The notes below the pieces were generated by a model. The model was not told where the DNA came from and ran no database searches. It worked only from the letters and a program-made list of their open reading frames with translations. Of a stretch of 64,000 bases of DNA, positions 53,138-61,381 are shown one piece after another. A program made the position numbers and the translations under genes. The DNA is from Limobrevibacterium gyesilva. Its GTDB lineage: Bacteria > Pseudomonadota > Alphaproteobacteria > Acetobacterales > Acetobacteraceae. The first letter of the stretch is position 1, and each line of letters opens with the position of its first letter. The stretch is from assembly GCF_025989185.1 (NCBI RefSeq), contig NZ_JAPDNT010000015.1, forward strand, positions 25,687-89,686, written 5' to 3'.

Positions 53138-53155
53138 TTGGCATGCCTGTTGCTT
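53138..53155 (+). promoter_or_regulatory. sigma-54 (RpoN) promoter of the PEP-CTERM gene
   Basis: TTGGCAT-GCCTG-TTGCTT carries the invariant GG and GC dinucleotides with correct spacing for the -24/-12 consensus (TGGCAC-N5-TTGCW), with T in place of C at one position. The predicted start, near 53165, is about 65 bases upstream of the ATG at 53231. It is the only promoter-like element before the gene. Confidence 0.8.
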
Positions 53156-53230
53156 ACTCATTCGTGAACGCCGTCCCGCTGTCTTGGCGTGAGTGGGACT
53201 CTAACGACGATGATTGAGGTGGAGGTGAAG

Positions 53231-53944
53231 ATGGGTGCTGCTCGTCATTTGGCTGGGCTTCTTGCGGCGGCGGCGGTGTCCATCGCGGGCTTCTATTCAG
53301 CACCGGCGCACGCTGCGGTGACGGTGACGAATTCGTTCAGTGACTGGACGGCCGCGGTTGGCGGCGGCGGCTACATCGAGAATTCGACGATCACCGGCGC
53401 AACGGGAGCGAGCGTGACGCTCGGCCTGCAGGGCGGACCGCTGACGGTCAAGGGGTCGTCCGGGAACATTCTGGTCACGACGCCGACTGCCCAGACCTGG
53501 TCCGCTTCACTCAGCACGCCTGCGAAGCTGTTCAGGACTGTGAACGGTGCGAGCCTGTCGTTGACATGGAACGGAACCAACGCAGACGTCGCGTTCGGCT
53601 TCTATTTCATGCCGACCATCACCGGCACGTTCAACATCACCGTCACGACCACCGATGGCGGCACTCTCACGTATAGCAACATCAACGGCATCGGCACCTA
53701 TCCCGAGTCGGGCGGCCCGGCCATGTTCTTCGGCTACTACGGCGGACCTCTGAATGGCGAGCCGCCGATGATCACCCTGACCGAGACATGCGTCGCAAAC
53801 TGCGGCAGCGTCAACGGAACACAGGTCGGCGGCATCGCCATTGCCGATTTCGTCGAGGCGCGCGTGCCGGAGCCTGCCACGATGGCGCTCCTGGGGGTCG
53901 GTCTGGTTGGCTTGGGCCTGGTGCGGCGCCGCAAGCTCAGCTGA
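53231..53944 (+). CDS. PEP-CTERM sorting-domain protein
   Basis: Secreted protein of 237 residues. It has a signal peptide (HLAGLLAAAAVSIAGFYSA, cleavage after APAHA), a central beta-rich Thr/Gly/Ser domain with no recognised function, and a C-terminal sorting signal VPEPATMALLGVGLVGLGL followed by RRRK. That tail, PEP motif, membrane helix and basic end, is recognised by exosortase, which anchors or releases proteins at the envelope, often with exopolysaccharide. The ATG is preceded by GGAGG. No exosortase or polysaccharide genes lie nearby, so it depends on a distant locus. Confidence 0.93.
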   Translation: MGAARHLAGLLAAAAVSIAGFYSAPAHAAVTVTNSFSDWTAAVGGGGYIENSTITGATGASVTLGLQGGPLTVKGSSGNILVTTPTAQTWSASLSTPAKLFRTVNGASLSLTWNGTNADVAFGFYFMPTITGTFNITVTTTDGGTLTYSNINGIGTYPESGGPAMFFGYYGGPLNGEPPMITLTETCVANCGSVNGTQVGGIAIADFVEARVPEPATMALLGVGLVGLGLVRRRKLS

Positions 53945-53972
53945 TTGCCTGATCCGGGCGTAAGTCTTGCAG

Positions 53973-54003
53973 GGCGGCTCCTCCGGAGCCGCCTTTGCTT
54001 TTT
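53973..54003 (+). terminator. intrinsic terminator after the PEP-CTERM gene
   Basis: GGCGGCTCC and GGAGCCGCC form a perfect 9-pair stem with a TCC loop, followed by TTTGCTTTTT. It lies 28 bases after the stop. On the minus strand it also sits downstream of parE, with a weaker tail. Confidence 0.9.
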
Positions 54004-54155
54004 GCGCCGGCCGCATGCTGGCGGCCCCGAGCGGCCTTCAAGGCGAACAAGGCCGTGCCGGCGGCGATCAGCGAAAAGCGCGCCGCACTGCCTGTCTTGC
54101 CGGGGGCATAAAGAACACCCCCTGTACGAATCACTGGGAGCAGCCGTCGCCGCAA

Positions 54156-56165
54156 TCAGATGTCGACTTCGGATACCGTGCGCGCGTGCTCCTGGATGAA
54201 CTGGAAGCGCAATTCCGCGCGACGGCCCATGAGGTTCTCCACCAGGTCGTTGGTGCGTGCCCGCTCCTCGGCCAGCGCCACCACTTTCAGCAACGTGCGC
54301 CGTGACGGGTCCATCGTGGTTTCCTTCAGGGCAGAGGGGGGCATCTCGCCCAGGCCCTTGAAGCGGCTGATCTCGAGCTTCGCGCCGGCCTTGAACAGTT
54401 TCACCTTCCGCTCGCGGTCGGCGTCGTTCATGGCGTAGATCGATTTCGCGCCCTGGGTCAGGCGATAAAGCGGCGGCTGCGCCAGATAGAGATGGCCGTG
54501 GCGGACCAGCTCGGGCAGCTCGCGATAGAAGAAGGTCATCAGCAGCGAGGCGATATGGGCGCCGTCTACATCGGCATCCGTCATGATGATGACGCGGCCG
54601 TAGCGCAGGCGGCTGCGGTCGAAGCGGTCGCCGACGCCGCAGCCCAGCGCCTCGATCAGGTCCTTCAGCTCCTGGTTCTGCCGCAGCTTCTCGGTCGACG
54701 CGCTGGCGACGTTCAGGATCTTGCCACGCAACGGCAGCACGGCCTGAGTGGCGCGGTCGCGGGCCTGCTTGGCCGACCCGCCGGCACTGTCGCCCTCGAC
54801 CAGGAACAGTTCGGTTCGTCCCGCGTCCTCGACGGTGCAGTCCGCGAGTTTGCCAGGCAGCCGCAGCCGCCTGGTGGCCGATTTGCGCGGCGTGTCCTTC
54901 AGTTCGCGCCGGCGCAGGCGGTCTTCGGCGCGCTCGATGACGAAGGCCAGGAGGTTGTCGGCCTGGGTGGGGTCGCCGGCGAGGAAATGGTCGAAGCGGT
55001 CGCGCAGGGCGGTTTCCACGAGGCGGGTGGCCTCGGGGCTGGTCAACTTTTCCTTGGTCTGCCCCTGGAACTGCGGCTCGCGGATGAAGGCAGACAGCTT
55101 CGCAGCCATGCCACCCAGCAGGTCGTCGGCGACGATCTGGGCCGCACGGCGGTTGCCGCGCTGCTCGCCCCAGGCGCGCAGGCCCTTCAGCAGGGCGTTG
55201 CGGAAGCCGGTCTCGTGGGTGCCGCCCTGCACCGTGGGCACGGTGTTGCAATAGGAGTCGAGGAGGCCCTCGCCCTGTTCGAGCCAGACCACGGCCCATT
55301 CGACCCGGCCGGTGCGATGCCCGTTGGGGCCCGAGGGCAGGTCGGCATCGCCGGACCAGACGGGAACGACGCGGGGCGCTCCGTTGATGTCTTCTTCCAG
55401 GCTGTCGCGCAGGCCGCCGGGGAAATGCAGCACCGCCTCGGCGGGCGTCTCATCCTTCGGGCCCTTGAGCAGGGCGGGGTCGCTGGCCCAGCGGATCTGG
55501 ACACCGCGGAACAGATAGGCCTTCGAGCGGCACAGCCGGTACAGCCGGGCCGGGATGAACTGCAGCCCGCCGAAGATCTGGGGGTCCGGCTTGAAGCGGA
55601 TGGTCGTGCCGCGCCGGTTCTGCGTCGGGCCGGCATTGGCCAGGCCGCCGGTGGGCTTGCCGCGGACATAGCTCTGGCGCCACAGCGTGCGGTCACGGGC
55701 GACCTCCACCTCTAGCGCTTCCGAGAGGGCGTTGACGACCGAGCTGCCGACGCCGTGCAGGCCACCCGAGGTATCGTAGACCTTGCCGCCGAACTTTCCA
55801 CCCGAGTGAAGCGTCGTCAGGATCACTTCCAAGGCACTGAGATTCTTGAATTTCGGGTGTGGGTCGACGGGGATGCCGCGGCCGTTGTCGCGCACGGTCA
55901 GGAAGTTGCCCACCTCCAGGGTCACCTCGATGAAGCTGGCATGGCCGGCCACGGCCTCGTCCATGGCGTTGTCGAGGATCTCGGCGGCGAGGTGATGCAG
56001 CGCGGTCTCGTCGGTGCCGCCGACATACATGCCGGGCCGGCGCCGGACGGGCTCCAACCCCTCCAGGACTTCGATGTCCTTGGCGGAATAGGCGTCGGCG
56101 TCGCGGGCGGCCGACTTCACTTCCTTGGGGCCTTCCTTGGGGGAGGACCCGAACAGATCGTTCAT
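54156..56165 (-). CDS. parE: DNA topoisomerase IV subunit B
   Basis: ATPase subunit of 669 residues. The GHKL ATP site shows EILDNAMDEAVAG, VRDNGRGIPVDPHPK and LHSGGKFGGKVYDTSGGLHGVGSSVVNALSE (partial). The TOPRIM domain carries FLVEGDSAGGSAKQARDR and IIMTDADVDGAHIASLLMTFF (partial) with the metal aspartates. PLRGKILNV separates them, and the C-terminus contains RTLLKVVALAEERART. GyrB is about 800 residues in related bacteria, and the length and PTQNRRGTTIRFKPD-type sequence fit ParE. It works with ParC to unlink daughter chromosomes. Confidence 0.97.
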   Translation of the reverse strand: MNDLFGSSPKEGPKEVKSAARDADAYSAKDIEVLEGLEPVRRRPGMYVGGTDETALHHLAAEILDNAMDEAVAGHASFIEVTLEVGNFLTVRDNGRGIPVDPHPKFKNLSALEVILTTLHSGGKFGGKVYDTSGGLHGVGSSVVNALSEALEVEVARDRTLWRQSYVRGKPTGGLANAGPTQNRRGTTIRFKPDPQIFGGLQFIPARLYRLCRSKAYLFRGVQIRWASDPALLKGPKDETPAEAVLHFPGGLRDSLEEDINGAPRVVPVWSGDADLPSGPNGHRTGRVEWAVVWLEQGEGLLDSYCNTVPTVQGGTHETGFRNALLKGLRAWGEQRGNRRAAQIVADDLLGGMAAKLSAFIREPQFQGQTKEKLTSPEATRLVETALRDRFDHFLAGDPTQADNLLAFVIERAEDRLRRRELKDTPRKSATRRLRLPGKLADCTVEDAGRTELFLVEGDSAGGSAKQARDRATQAVLPLRGKILNVASASTEKLRQNQELKDLIEALGCGVGDRFDRSRLRYGRVIIMTDADVDGAHIASLLMTFFYRELPELVRHGHLYLAQPPLYRLTQGAKSIYAMNDADRERKVKLFKAGAKLEISRFKGLGEMPPSALKETTMDPSRRTLLKVVALAEERARTNDLVENLMGRRAELRFQFIQEHARTVSEVDI

Positions 56166-56215
56166 GCTGTGTTCCCGTATTCGGGGCGCACTTTACCGGG
56201 CGGAGGCGAATCGCT

Positions 56216-57850
56216 TCAAGCGGCGGGGCGTTGGCCGGCCGCCTTCGGCTCGGGCAGGTGCTGCGGCGAGACCGCCAGGTAGCGGGAGGGCGGGACCGGA
56301 TCGCTGACATGGAAGGCCTGTGCCCTGGCCACAGTGGTGCGGTCGTCTTCGCTCATGCGCATGGCTTCGCGCAGGTGGTCGGTCCAACTTTCGACCCACC
56401 ACACCTCCAGCCACGCTTCGGGGTGGGCGACGTCCTGGTAGAGTTGCCATCCCACGGCACCGGCACGGCCGCGCACGTCGTGCACCTCGGCCATGACGGA
56501 GAGGAAGGCCTCCTGCCGGGCCGGGTCGATGCGGTAGTGCTGGGACTCGAGCACGCGGCCGCGGGCATCGCGCACCACCGAGACGAATTCGGGAGCGACG
56601 GCTTCCGGGGAGGGTGGGGCCGGTGCGCGAACGCCGCCGGCATGCGGCTCAGCATCGATATCCCAGCTGCGGGCGAAGACCGAGAGCACGAGCCCGGTGC
56701 CGGCGGCCGCAAGCATGGACACGGTGAGGCCCATCTCGGTGGCGAGCCAGCCCCAGAAGAAGGTGCCGAGGATCATGGCGCCGTTGAACGCGAGCTGGTA
56801 GATGGCCAAGGCCCGGGACCGCACCCAGGCCGGAGCCGAGAGCTGGGCGGCGCCCTGGGCCACCGCCGAGGAGGCGACCCAGCCGAGGCCGAACAGCACC
56901 ATGCCGACCGCGGCGGGCAGCCAGTGCGTCGACACCGCCACCACCACCATGCCCGAGCACGAGCAGATGGTTGAGAGAAACACGATGTTCCCGCGGCCGA
57001 AGTGCCGGCGGATCTGCGGCAGTATCAGGCCGGCGGTGACACCGCCGGCGCCCATCAACCCGAGCAGCATGCCGTACGTGGCGGCACCCATGCCGAGCTG
57101 CTGCTTCACGATCAGCGGCAGCATGGCCCAGGGTGCGGCGGCGGGGCCGAAGAACGCGGCGGACCGCAGCATCGCCGCCCGCATGACGGGCGTGTAGCGC
57201 ACGAAGCGCATCCCGACGCGCATGGCGCTGAGCAGCTGCTCGCGCGGCAGCGCGCTGCGGCGGACGCGGCGGCGCCATGACAGCAGCACCACAATGACCG
57301 CCAGGTAAGACACGGCGTTGAGTCCGAAGGTGACCGCCGGGCCGCCGAACAGCAGCAGGAAGCCGGCGATCGCCGGGCCGACGGCGCGGGCCAGGTTGAA
57401 GCCGACGCCATTCAGCGCGATCGCCTGCACGAGATCGTGGCGGGGCACCACCTCGGCCATCACGCTGCCCCAGGCGGGGCTGTTCATCGCGGCGCCGGCG
57501 CCGATCGCAAAGGTCAGCGCCAGCAGGCTCCAGATGCCGGTCTGGCCGGTGAAGGTGAGCACCGTGAGCAGCGCGGCCGCGGCCAGCATCCATGTCTGTG
57601 TGCCCAGGATGAACAGGCGCTTGTCGACGATGTCGGCGAGGGCGCCGGCCGGCAGCGCCAGCAGGAACACCGGCAGGATGGTGGCCGCCTGCACCAGGCT
57701 GACGGTGAACGCATCCGGCGCCAGGGAGGTCATCAGCCACCCGGCGCCGGTGTTCTGCAGCCAGACGCCCAGGCTAACGACGACGTTGGCGCTCCACAAC
57801 ATGCGGAACACCTGATGGCGCAGCGGCGCGAGAGAGGCGGGAAGCGGCAT
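56216..57850 (-). CDS. MFS transporter (MFS_3/enterobactin exporter-like) with C-terminal monooxygenase-like domain
   Basis: Protein of 544 residues. The first 400 residues form about eleven or twelve membrane helices with MFS_3 patterns (RHQVFRMLWSANVVVSLGVWLQNTGAGWLMTSL, partly quoted; MNSPAWGSVMAEVVPRHDL). After a Pro-rich linker near residue 405, a soluble domain of about 110 residues follows, with VVRDARGRVLESQHYRIDPARQEAFL and WQLYQDVAHPEAWLEVWWVESW (partial), resembling an antibiotic-biosynthesis monooxygenase fold. It probably exports a small molecule; the role of the tail is unknown. It lies 50 bases upstream of parE. Confidence 0.85.
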   Translation of the reverse strand: MPLPASLAPLRHQVFRMLWSANVVVSLGVWLQNTGAGWLMTSLAPDAFTVSLVQAATILPVFLLALPAGALADIVDKRLFILGTQTWMLAAAALLTVLTFTGQTGIWSLLALTFAIGAGAAMNSPAWGSVMAEVVPRHDLVQAIALNGVGFNLARAVGPAIAGFLLLFGGPAVTFGLNAVSYLAVIVVLLSWRRRVRRSALPREQLLSAMRVGMRFVRYTPVMRAAMLRSAAFFGPAAAPWAMLPLIVKQQLGMGAATYGMLLGLMGAGGVTAGLILPQIRRHFGRGNIVFLSTICSCSGMVVVAVSTHWLPAAVGMVLFGLGWVASSAVAQGAAQLSAPAWVRSRALAIYQLAFNGAMILGTFFWGWLATEMGLTVSMLAAAGTGLVLSVFARSWDIDAEPHAGGVRAPAPPSPEAVAPEFVSVVRDARGRVLESQHYRIDPARQEAFLSVMAEVHDVRGRAGAVGWQLYQDVAHPEAWLEVWWVESWTDHLREAMRMSEDDRTTVARAQAFHVSDPVPPSRYLAVSPQHLPEPKAAGQRPAA

Positions 57851-58035
57851 GTTGGAATATTTGCCCGTGGCTGGCGGGGAGGGGAAGCAAACTTACAGGA
57901 GCAATGTGGCGGAATTGCTGATTCTATCGCCGATGCCCCGCGCAGCCCGTCACGGCCGGCGCAAAACTCTGCCCGGCGGCGCGGTGCGGACAGGAGCGGT
58001 TGCGGCCAAGCATCGCGGGGCGCGGGGGCGCCCGG

Positions 58036-59208
58036 TCAGTCCTCGACCCGGTGCACGTCGTGCACGACGATGCCTTCATCGGGCGCGGGCATGCGCAGCC
58101 AGTCCTTGTGCCGCAGCGTCCGCCTGGTGTCGCGATAGCCGCTGTCCCAGTGGTCGCGCATGGATGCGGCGCTGAACTCGTAGTCTTTGGCCTGACTCTC
58201 GTAGTCCGCCTGCTGGTAGATCAAGTGGAGAATCGCGATCTCCGGCAGGTCGGCCAGTATCTGTTTCTGGACCCGGTCGTCCGCAGACAGTTCCGCCTCG
58301 GGAATCCGCGCGAGCAATTGGCGTATTTGCAGCCTCATCTTGTGCATGCGCATGTACATGTCGGTGGTCAGGCGGGTGCGGCTGGAATACCGGATGTCCT
58401 TCTGCCGGGCGAGCACGTCGTGCATGTCGCGCGGGATGCTGCCGCGGGCGCTGAACAGATCGACCTGGAAGACCAGCACGTTGTCGCAGCCGATGTTCTC
58501 GACGAGGTGGCTCAGCGGGGTGTTGGAGACGAGGCCACCGTCCCAGAAACAATCGGTGCCGACGCGCACCATCGGCAGCGCCGGCGGCAGTGCGCCGCTG
58601 GCCATGACGTGTTCGGGGACGATCTCGTTGGTAGCGTTGTCGAAGTAATAGAAATTGCCGTTGGCGACATTGACGGCGCCGCAGGCGAAGCGTGTCTGGC
58701 CGCTGTTGATCAGATCGAAATCCACGAGCCGCAGCAGCGTCTCGCGCAGCGGCGCGGTGTTGTAGAAACTGGTGGCCTGCTTGCTGCCGCGGGGAGACAG
58801 CCAGGGGCCGGGCATGTTCACGTCGAAGAACCCTGGCTGGCCGCGCAGCGTGGTCAGCAGCGCCGACCAGCCATTTCGCGCCCGGCGAGCATCGTCGCCG
58901 TCCAGCGTGAACAGCGAGACCGACTGGGTTGTGATCATCTCCCAGAATTCGCGCAGTCGTTCCAGCCGCCGCTCGGGCGGGTTTCCCGCGATGATGGCCG
59001 AATTGATGCCGCCGATCGACACGCCTGCCACCCAGTCCGGCTCGAGTCCTGCTTCGTGCAGCGCCTGGTAGACGCCGGCCTGGTAGGCGCCCAGGGCCCC
59101 GCCGCCCTGCAGGACGAGCGCGACATGGTCGCAATTCTCCGGGCGCCACGGTGCGCGCGGTTGCCGATTGGGGGGTAGGGCGCCGGCGTCCATCGATATC
59201 GTCCCCAT
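58036..59208 (-). CDS. patatin-like phospholipase with C-terminal DUF3734-type domain
   Basis: Serine esterase of about 390 residues. The oxyanion hole is LVLQGGGALGAYQAG, the nucleophile elbow is VAGVSIGGINSAIIAG, and the catalytic aspartate is in WDGGLVSNTPL. The C-terminal part (from about residue 270, with RTRLTTDMYMRMHKMRLQIRQL and HLIYQQADYESQAKDYEFS) matches the DUF3734 extension of bacterial patatins. It should hydrolyse membrane lipids or polyhydroxybutyrate-related esters. The start at ATG 59208 is the first upstream of conserved sequence; ATG 59193 is also possible. Confidence 0.9.
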   Translation of the reverse strand: MGTISMDAGALPPNRQPRAPWRPENCDHVALVLQGGGALGAYQAGVYQALHEAGLEPDWVAGVSIGGINSAIIAGNPPERRLERLREFWEMITTQSVSLFTLDGDDARRARNGWSALLTTLRGQPGFFDVNMPGPWLSPRGSKQATSFYNTAPLRETLLRLVDFDLINSGQTRFACGAVNVANGNFYYFDNATNEIVPEHVMASGALPPALPMVRVGTDCFWDGGLVSNTPLSHLVENIGCDNVLVFQVDLFSARGSIPRDMHDVLARQKDIRYSSRTRLTTDMYMRMHKMRLQIRQLLARIPEAELSADDRVQKQILADLPEIAILHLIYQQADYESQAKDYEFSAASMRDHWDSGYRDTRRTLRHKDWLRMPAPDEGIVVHDVHRVED

Positions 59209-59348
59209 GCGAGAGATGCGTATCGAGACGTGGTCGGTCTGGCGGGGCCGGTCAAGCTTTGGCGAGCGGCGGGGCCGTGACAGTTTCTTCACATGAACGC
59301 AGCGGTGCGAGCGTGCATGAAGGCGCACGCACCGGAGCAGGAGGCGAA

Positions 59349-60101
59349 ATGACCCGCGATGAAATCCTTTCCGCGCCGTCGATGCCGCTCGCAAGCCCCA
59401 GCTATCCGAAGGGTCCGTATCGTTTCATCAACCGCGAATATCTGGTGATCCACTACGAGAGCGACCCGGAAGCGATCCGCGCCATGCTGCCCGAGCCGCT
59501 GGAGCCGGACGGCAACCATGTGTTCTTCGAATGGATCAAGATGCCGGACAGTTCCGGCTTCGGCAGCTACGAGGAGGCGGGGTGTGGGATCAACGCGCTG
59601 TGGCGCGGCCGGAAATGCACCTACACCGCGCAAATGTATCTCGACGACGAAGCGCCGACCACCGGTGGCCGCGAGATCTGGGGCTTTCCCAAGAAGATCG
59701 GCAACCCGGAGTTGCGCGTGATACACGATACGCTGACGGGCACGCTGCATTACGGCCACCGAGAAGTCGCGCTGGGCACCATGGGCTACAAGTACCGGAG
59801 CCTCGAGGCGGACCGGGACCAGACTGTGGCGGCCCTGCAAGGGTTGGTGGTGGTGCTGAAATTCATTCCCGATGTCGACGGCACACCGAAGATCGCCCAG
59901 CTTGTCGGCTTTCACATGCAGGACGTAGCGTTGAAGGGAGCCTGGGATGGCCCCGCCCGGCTGCACCTGGTGCCACACGTCAATTGCCGCGTGGCGGACC
60001 TGCCCGTGCACAAGATTCTGTTCGGGCGGCACATGATCGCCGACCTCACGCTGCCCTATGGCACTGTCCTTCATGATTACCTGACCGGGCGCAATGAATG
60101 A
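59349..60101 (+). CDS. adc: acetoacetate decarboxylase
   Basis: Enzyme of 250 residues that turns acetoacetate into acetone and CO2. The Schiff-base lysine K115 and its neighbour K116 are in EIWGFPKKIGNPEL, with the same residue numbers as in the clostridial enzyme. Other family blocks are AGCGINALWRGRKCTYTAQMYL (partial) and the ending RHMIADLTLPYGTVLHDY. GCAGGAGGC lies before the ATG at 59349. A decayed second copy of its 3' end is found at 61296-61371, next to bdhA; both genes concern ketone-body and PHB carbon. Confidence 0.94.
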   Translation: MTRDEILSAPSMPLASPSYPKGPYRFINREYLVIHYESDPEAIRAMLPEPLEPDGNHVFFEWIKMPDSSGFGSYEEAGCGINALWRGRKCTYTAQMYLDDEAPTTGGREIWGFPKKIGNPELRVIHDTLTGTLHYGHREVALGTMGYKYRSLEADRDQTVAALQGLVVVLKFIPDVDGTPKIAQLVGFHMQDVALKGAWDGPARLHLVPHVNCRVADLPVHKILFGRHMIADLTLPYGTVLHDYLTGRNE

Positions 60102-60549
60102 ATAAGGCGATGATTCTCAGGGAAAGAGGGGCCCTCGTCACGGAAGCGGCCAGTGGCATCCGTCTCGGTATCGCGGATGCGCCGGCCGCCCGAGGCCGAT
60201 CCGCTGTTCCAGGTATACGCAATCGTTAAGGTATCGCGCGAAATTCACAATCCAGCCGCGTTGACGGCGCGAATATCAGCAGTTCGGGGCTGATTGCCGG
60301 TTGCATCGGGCCACTTGCGCGAGCGTATCGGGGCGTTCGATTTCGTAAACTTGCTCGTTTGACTCAAATCTACGCCTGCGCCCGCGTTCGCCGGTATGCT
60401 TAATAATACGTTCGGAGGACGAAGTCCGGCGAGATGCCCGGATTTTTGGCAGGGCCGTCTTCGAGGCGTGGCTCGTGAGGCAAGGCCAAAGTCGGGCGCA
60501 TACGTTTTTGGTTGGGATCGTGATCATCCATAACTGGGGAGCTGGGCCT
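60102..60549 (+). other. gene-free stretch upstream of the OmpA-like lipoprotein gene
   Basis: About 450 bases without a credible gene. Lower-GC patches near 60225-60255 and 60385-60410 (around TGCTTAATAATACG) look promoter-like, but I could not pick a convincing -35/-10 pair. I see no hairpin terminator or repeat. It presumably holds the lipoprotein promoter and leader. Confidence 0.5.
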
Positions 60550-61110
60550 GTGACCAATGCAATCAAACGCTGCCTCGTCGTCGGATCGCTGATGTCGGCC
60601 GTGGCCTTGACCGGCTGCGGTGTCTCCCAAGGTGTCTCCCAAAGCGACTACGATGCGCTCCAGGCTAAAAATCAGCAGCTGCAGCAGCAGGTGACAGCGC
60701 AGGCGGCGCAGATCAACCGGCTGGTGGGCGCGATCAAGTACACCGTCAACAGCGACTTGCTGTTCCCGTCGGGAGGCTGGGAGATGAGCGCTCAGGGGCA
60801 GCAGATCATCGCCAGGTTGGCGGCGCAACTGGCACCGACGCAGCAGAACAAGATCGTGGTGAACGGCTATACCGACAACGCCCCGATCGGTCCGGAGCTG
60901 CGGCGGCGGGGCATCAGCTCGAACCAGGATCTGTCGCAAAAGCGTGCCGAAAACGTGATGCAGTTCATGATCTCGCAAGGCGTGAAGCCGGATCTTGTCT
61001 CGGCGCGGGGGTTCGGCGAAGCGGACCCGGTTGCACCGAACGACACGGCGCAGGGCCGGGCGCAGAACCGTCGCGTGGAGCTGACGCTGGCCGGCGGCAC
61101 GGGTAGCTGA
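60550..61110 (+). CDS. OmpA-family lipoprotein
   Basis: Outer-membrane lipoprotein of 186 residues. It starts at GTG 60550 (GGGAG upstream), with a signal peptide and lipobox ALTGCG, then a Gln-rich coiled coil (YDALQAKNQQLQQQVTAQAAQI, partly quoted), then an OmpA/MotB peptidoglycan-binding domain: VNGYTDNAPIGPELRR, DLSQKRAENVMQFMISQG and GRAQNRRVELTL. It tethers the outer membrane to the wall. An in-frame ATG lies 13 codons on, but would lose most of the signal peptide. A 3'-terminal fragment of an adc gene follows 185 bases on. Confidence 0.88.
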   Translation: MTNAIKRCLVVGSLMSAVALTGCGVSQGVSQSDYDALQAKNQQLQQQVTAQAAQINRLVGAIKYTVNSDLLFPSGGWEMSAQGQQIIARLAAQLAPTQQNKIVVNGYTDNAPIGPELRRRGISSNQDLSQKRAENVMQFMISQGVKPDLVSARGFGEADPVAPNDTAQGRAQNRRVELTLAGGTGS

Positions 61111-61152
61111 GCCCGTGGCTTGTCGCCGGGCATAGCGATTGCCGTCTTCGCG

Positions 61153-61181
61153 GGGGCGCCTGGCGTCATGTCGGGCGCCCC
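61153..61181 (+). terminator. hairpin downstream of the OmpA-like gene
   Basis: GGGGCGCC and GGCGCCCC form a perfect 8-pair stem with a 13-base loop, 42 bases after the stop, followed by TGTTG rather than a T-run. A Rho-assisted or weak intrinsic terminator is likely. Confidence 0.4.
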
Positions 61182-61295
61182 TGTTGCCGCCGGTCGAAGC
61201 CACGAGGAGCCGGCTGCAGGCGTGCAGCCGCCATAAGGCCTCTCGGCGGAAGCGTTGTAATCCCTGAACCCTCCACCGGCTCGTGCCACCTGCTC

Positions 61296-61371
61296 AGGCG
61301 GCACATGATTGCCGACCCGACCCTTCCCTATGGCGCGGTTCTCCACAAGTATCGGACGGAGCGCAACGTAG
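61296..61371 (+). pseudogene. remnant of the 3' end of a second acetoacetate decarboxylase gene
   Basis: The frame reads RRHMIADPTLPYGAVLHKYRTERN, which matches the C-terminus of the intact enzyme (RHMIADLTLPYGTVLHDYLTGRN) at 18 of 24 positions. The DNA is about three quarters identical to 60027-60100. Upstream of it there is no trace of the rest of the gene: only 185 bases separate it from the OmpA gene. It lies directly before bdhA, and its frame runs into the bdhA start (CCATGAGC). It is a truncated, non-functional relic. Confidence 0.8.
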
Positions 61372-61381
61372 GAGCGACGCC

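Noticed and set aside
53937..54155. 72-codon minus-strand frame downstream of parE with a hydrophobic stretch (SLIAAGTALFALKAA)
   Set aside because: It could start only at TTG, has no ribosome site and runs through the terminator and the end of the PEP-CTERM gene.
60867..61346. Minus-strand frame opposite the OmpA-like gene and the adc remnant
   Set aside because: Shadow of the OmpA coding sequence; its first residues only mirror the antisense of the adc remnant.
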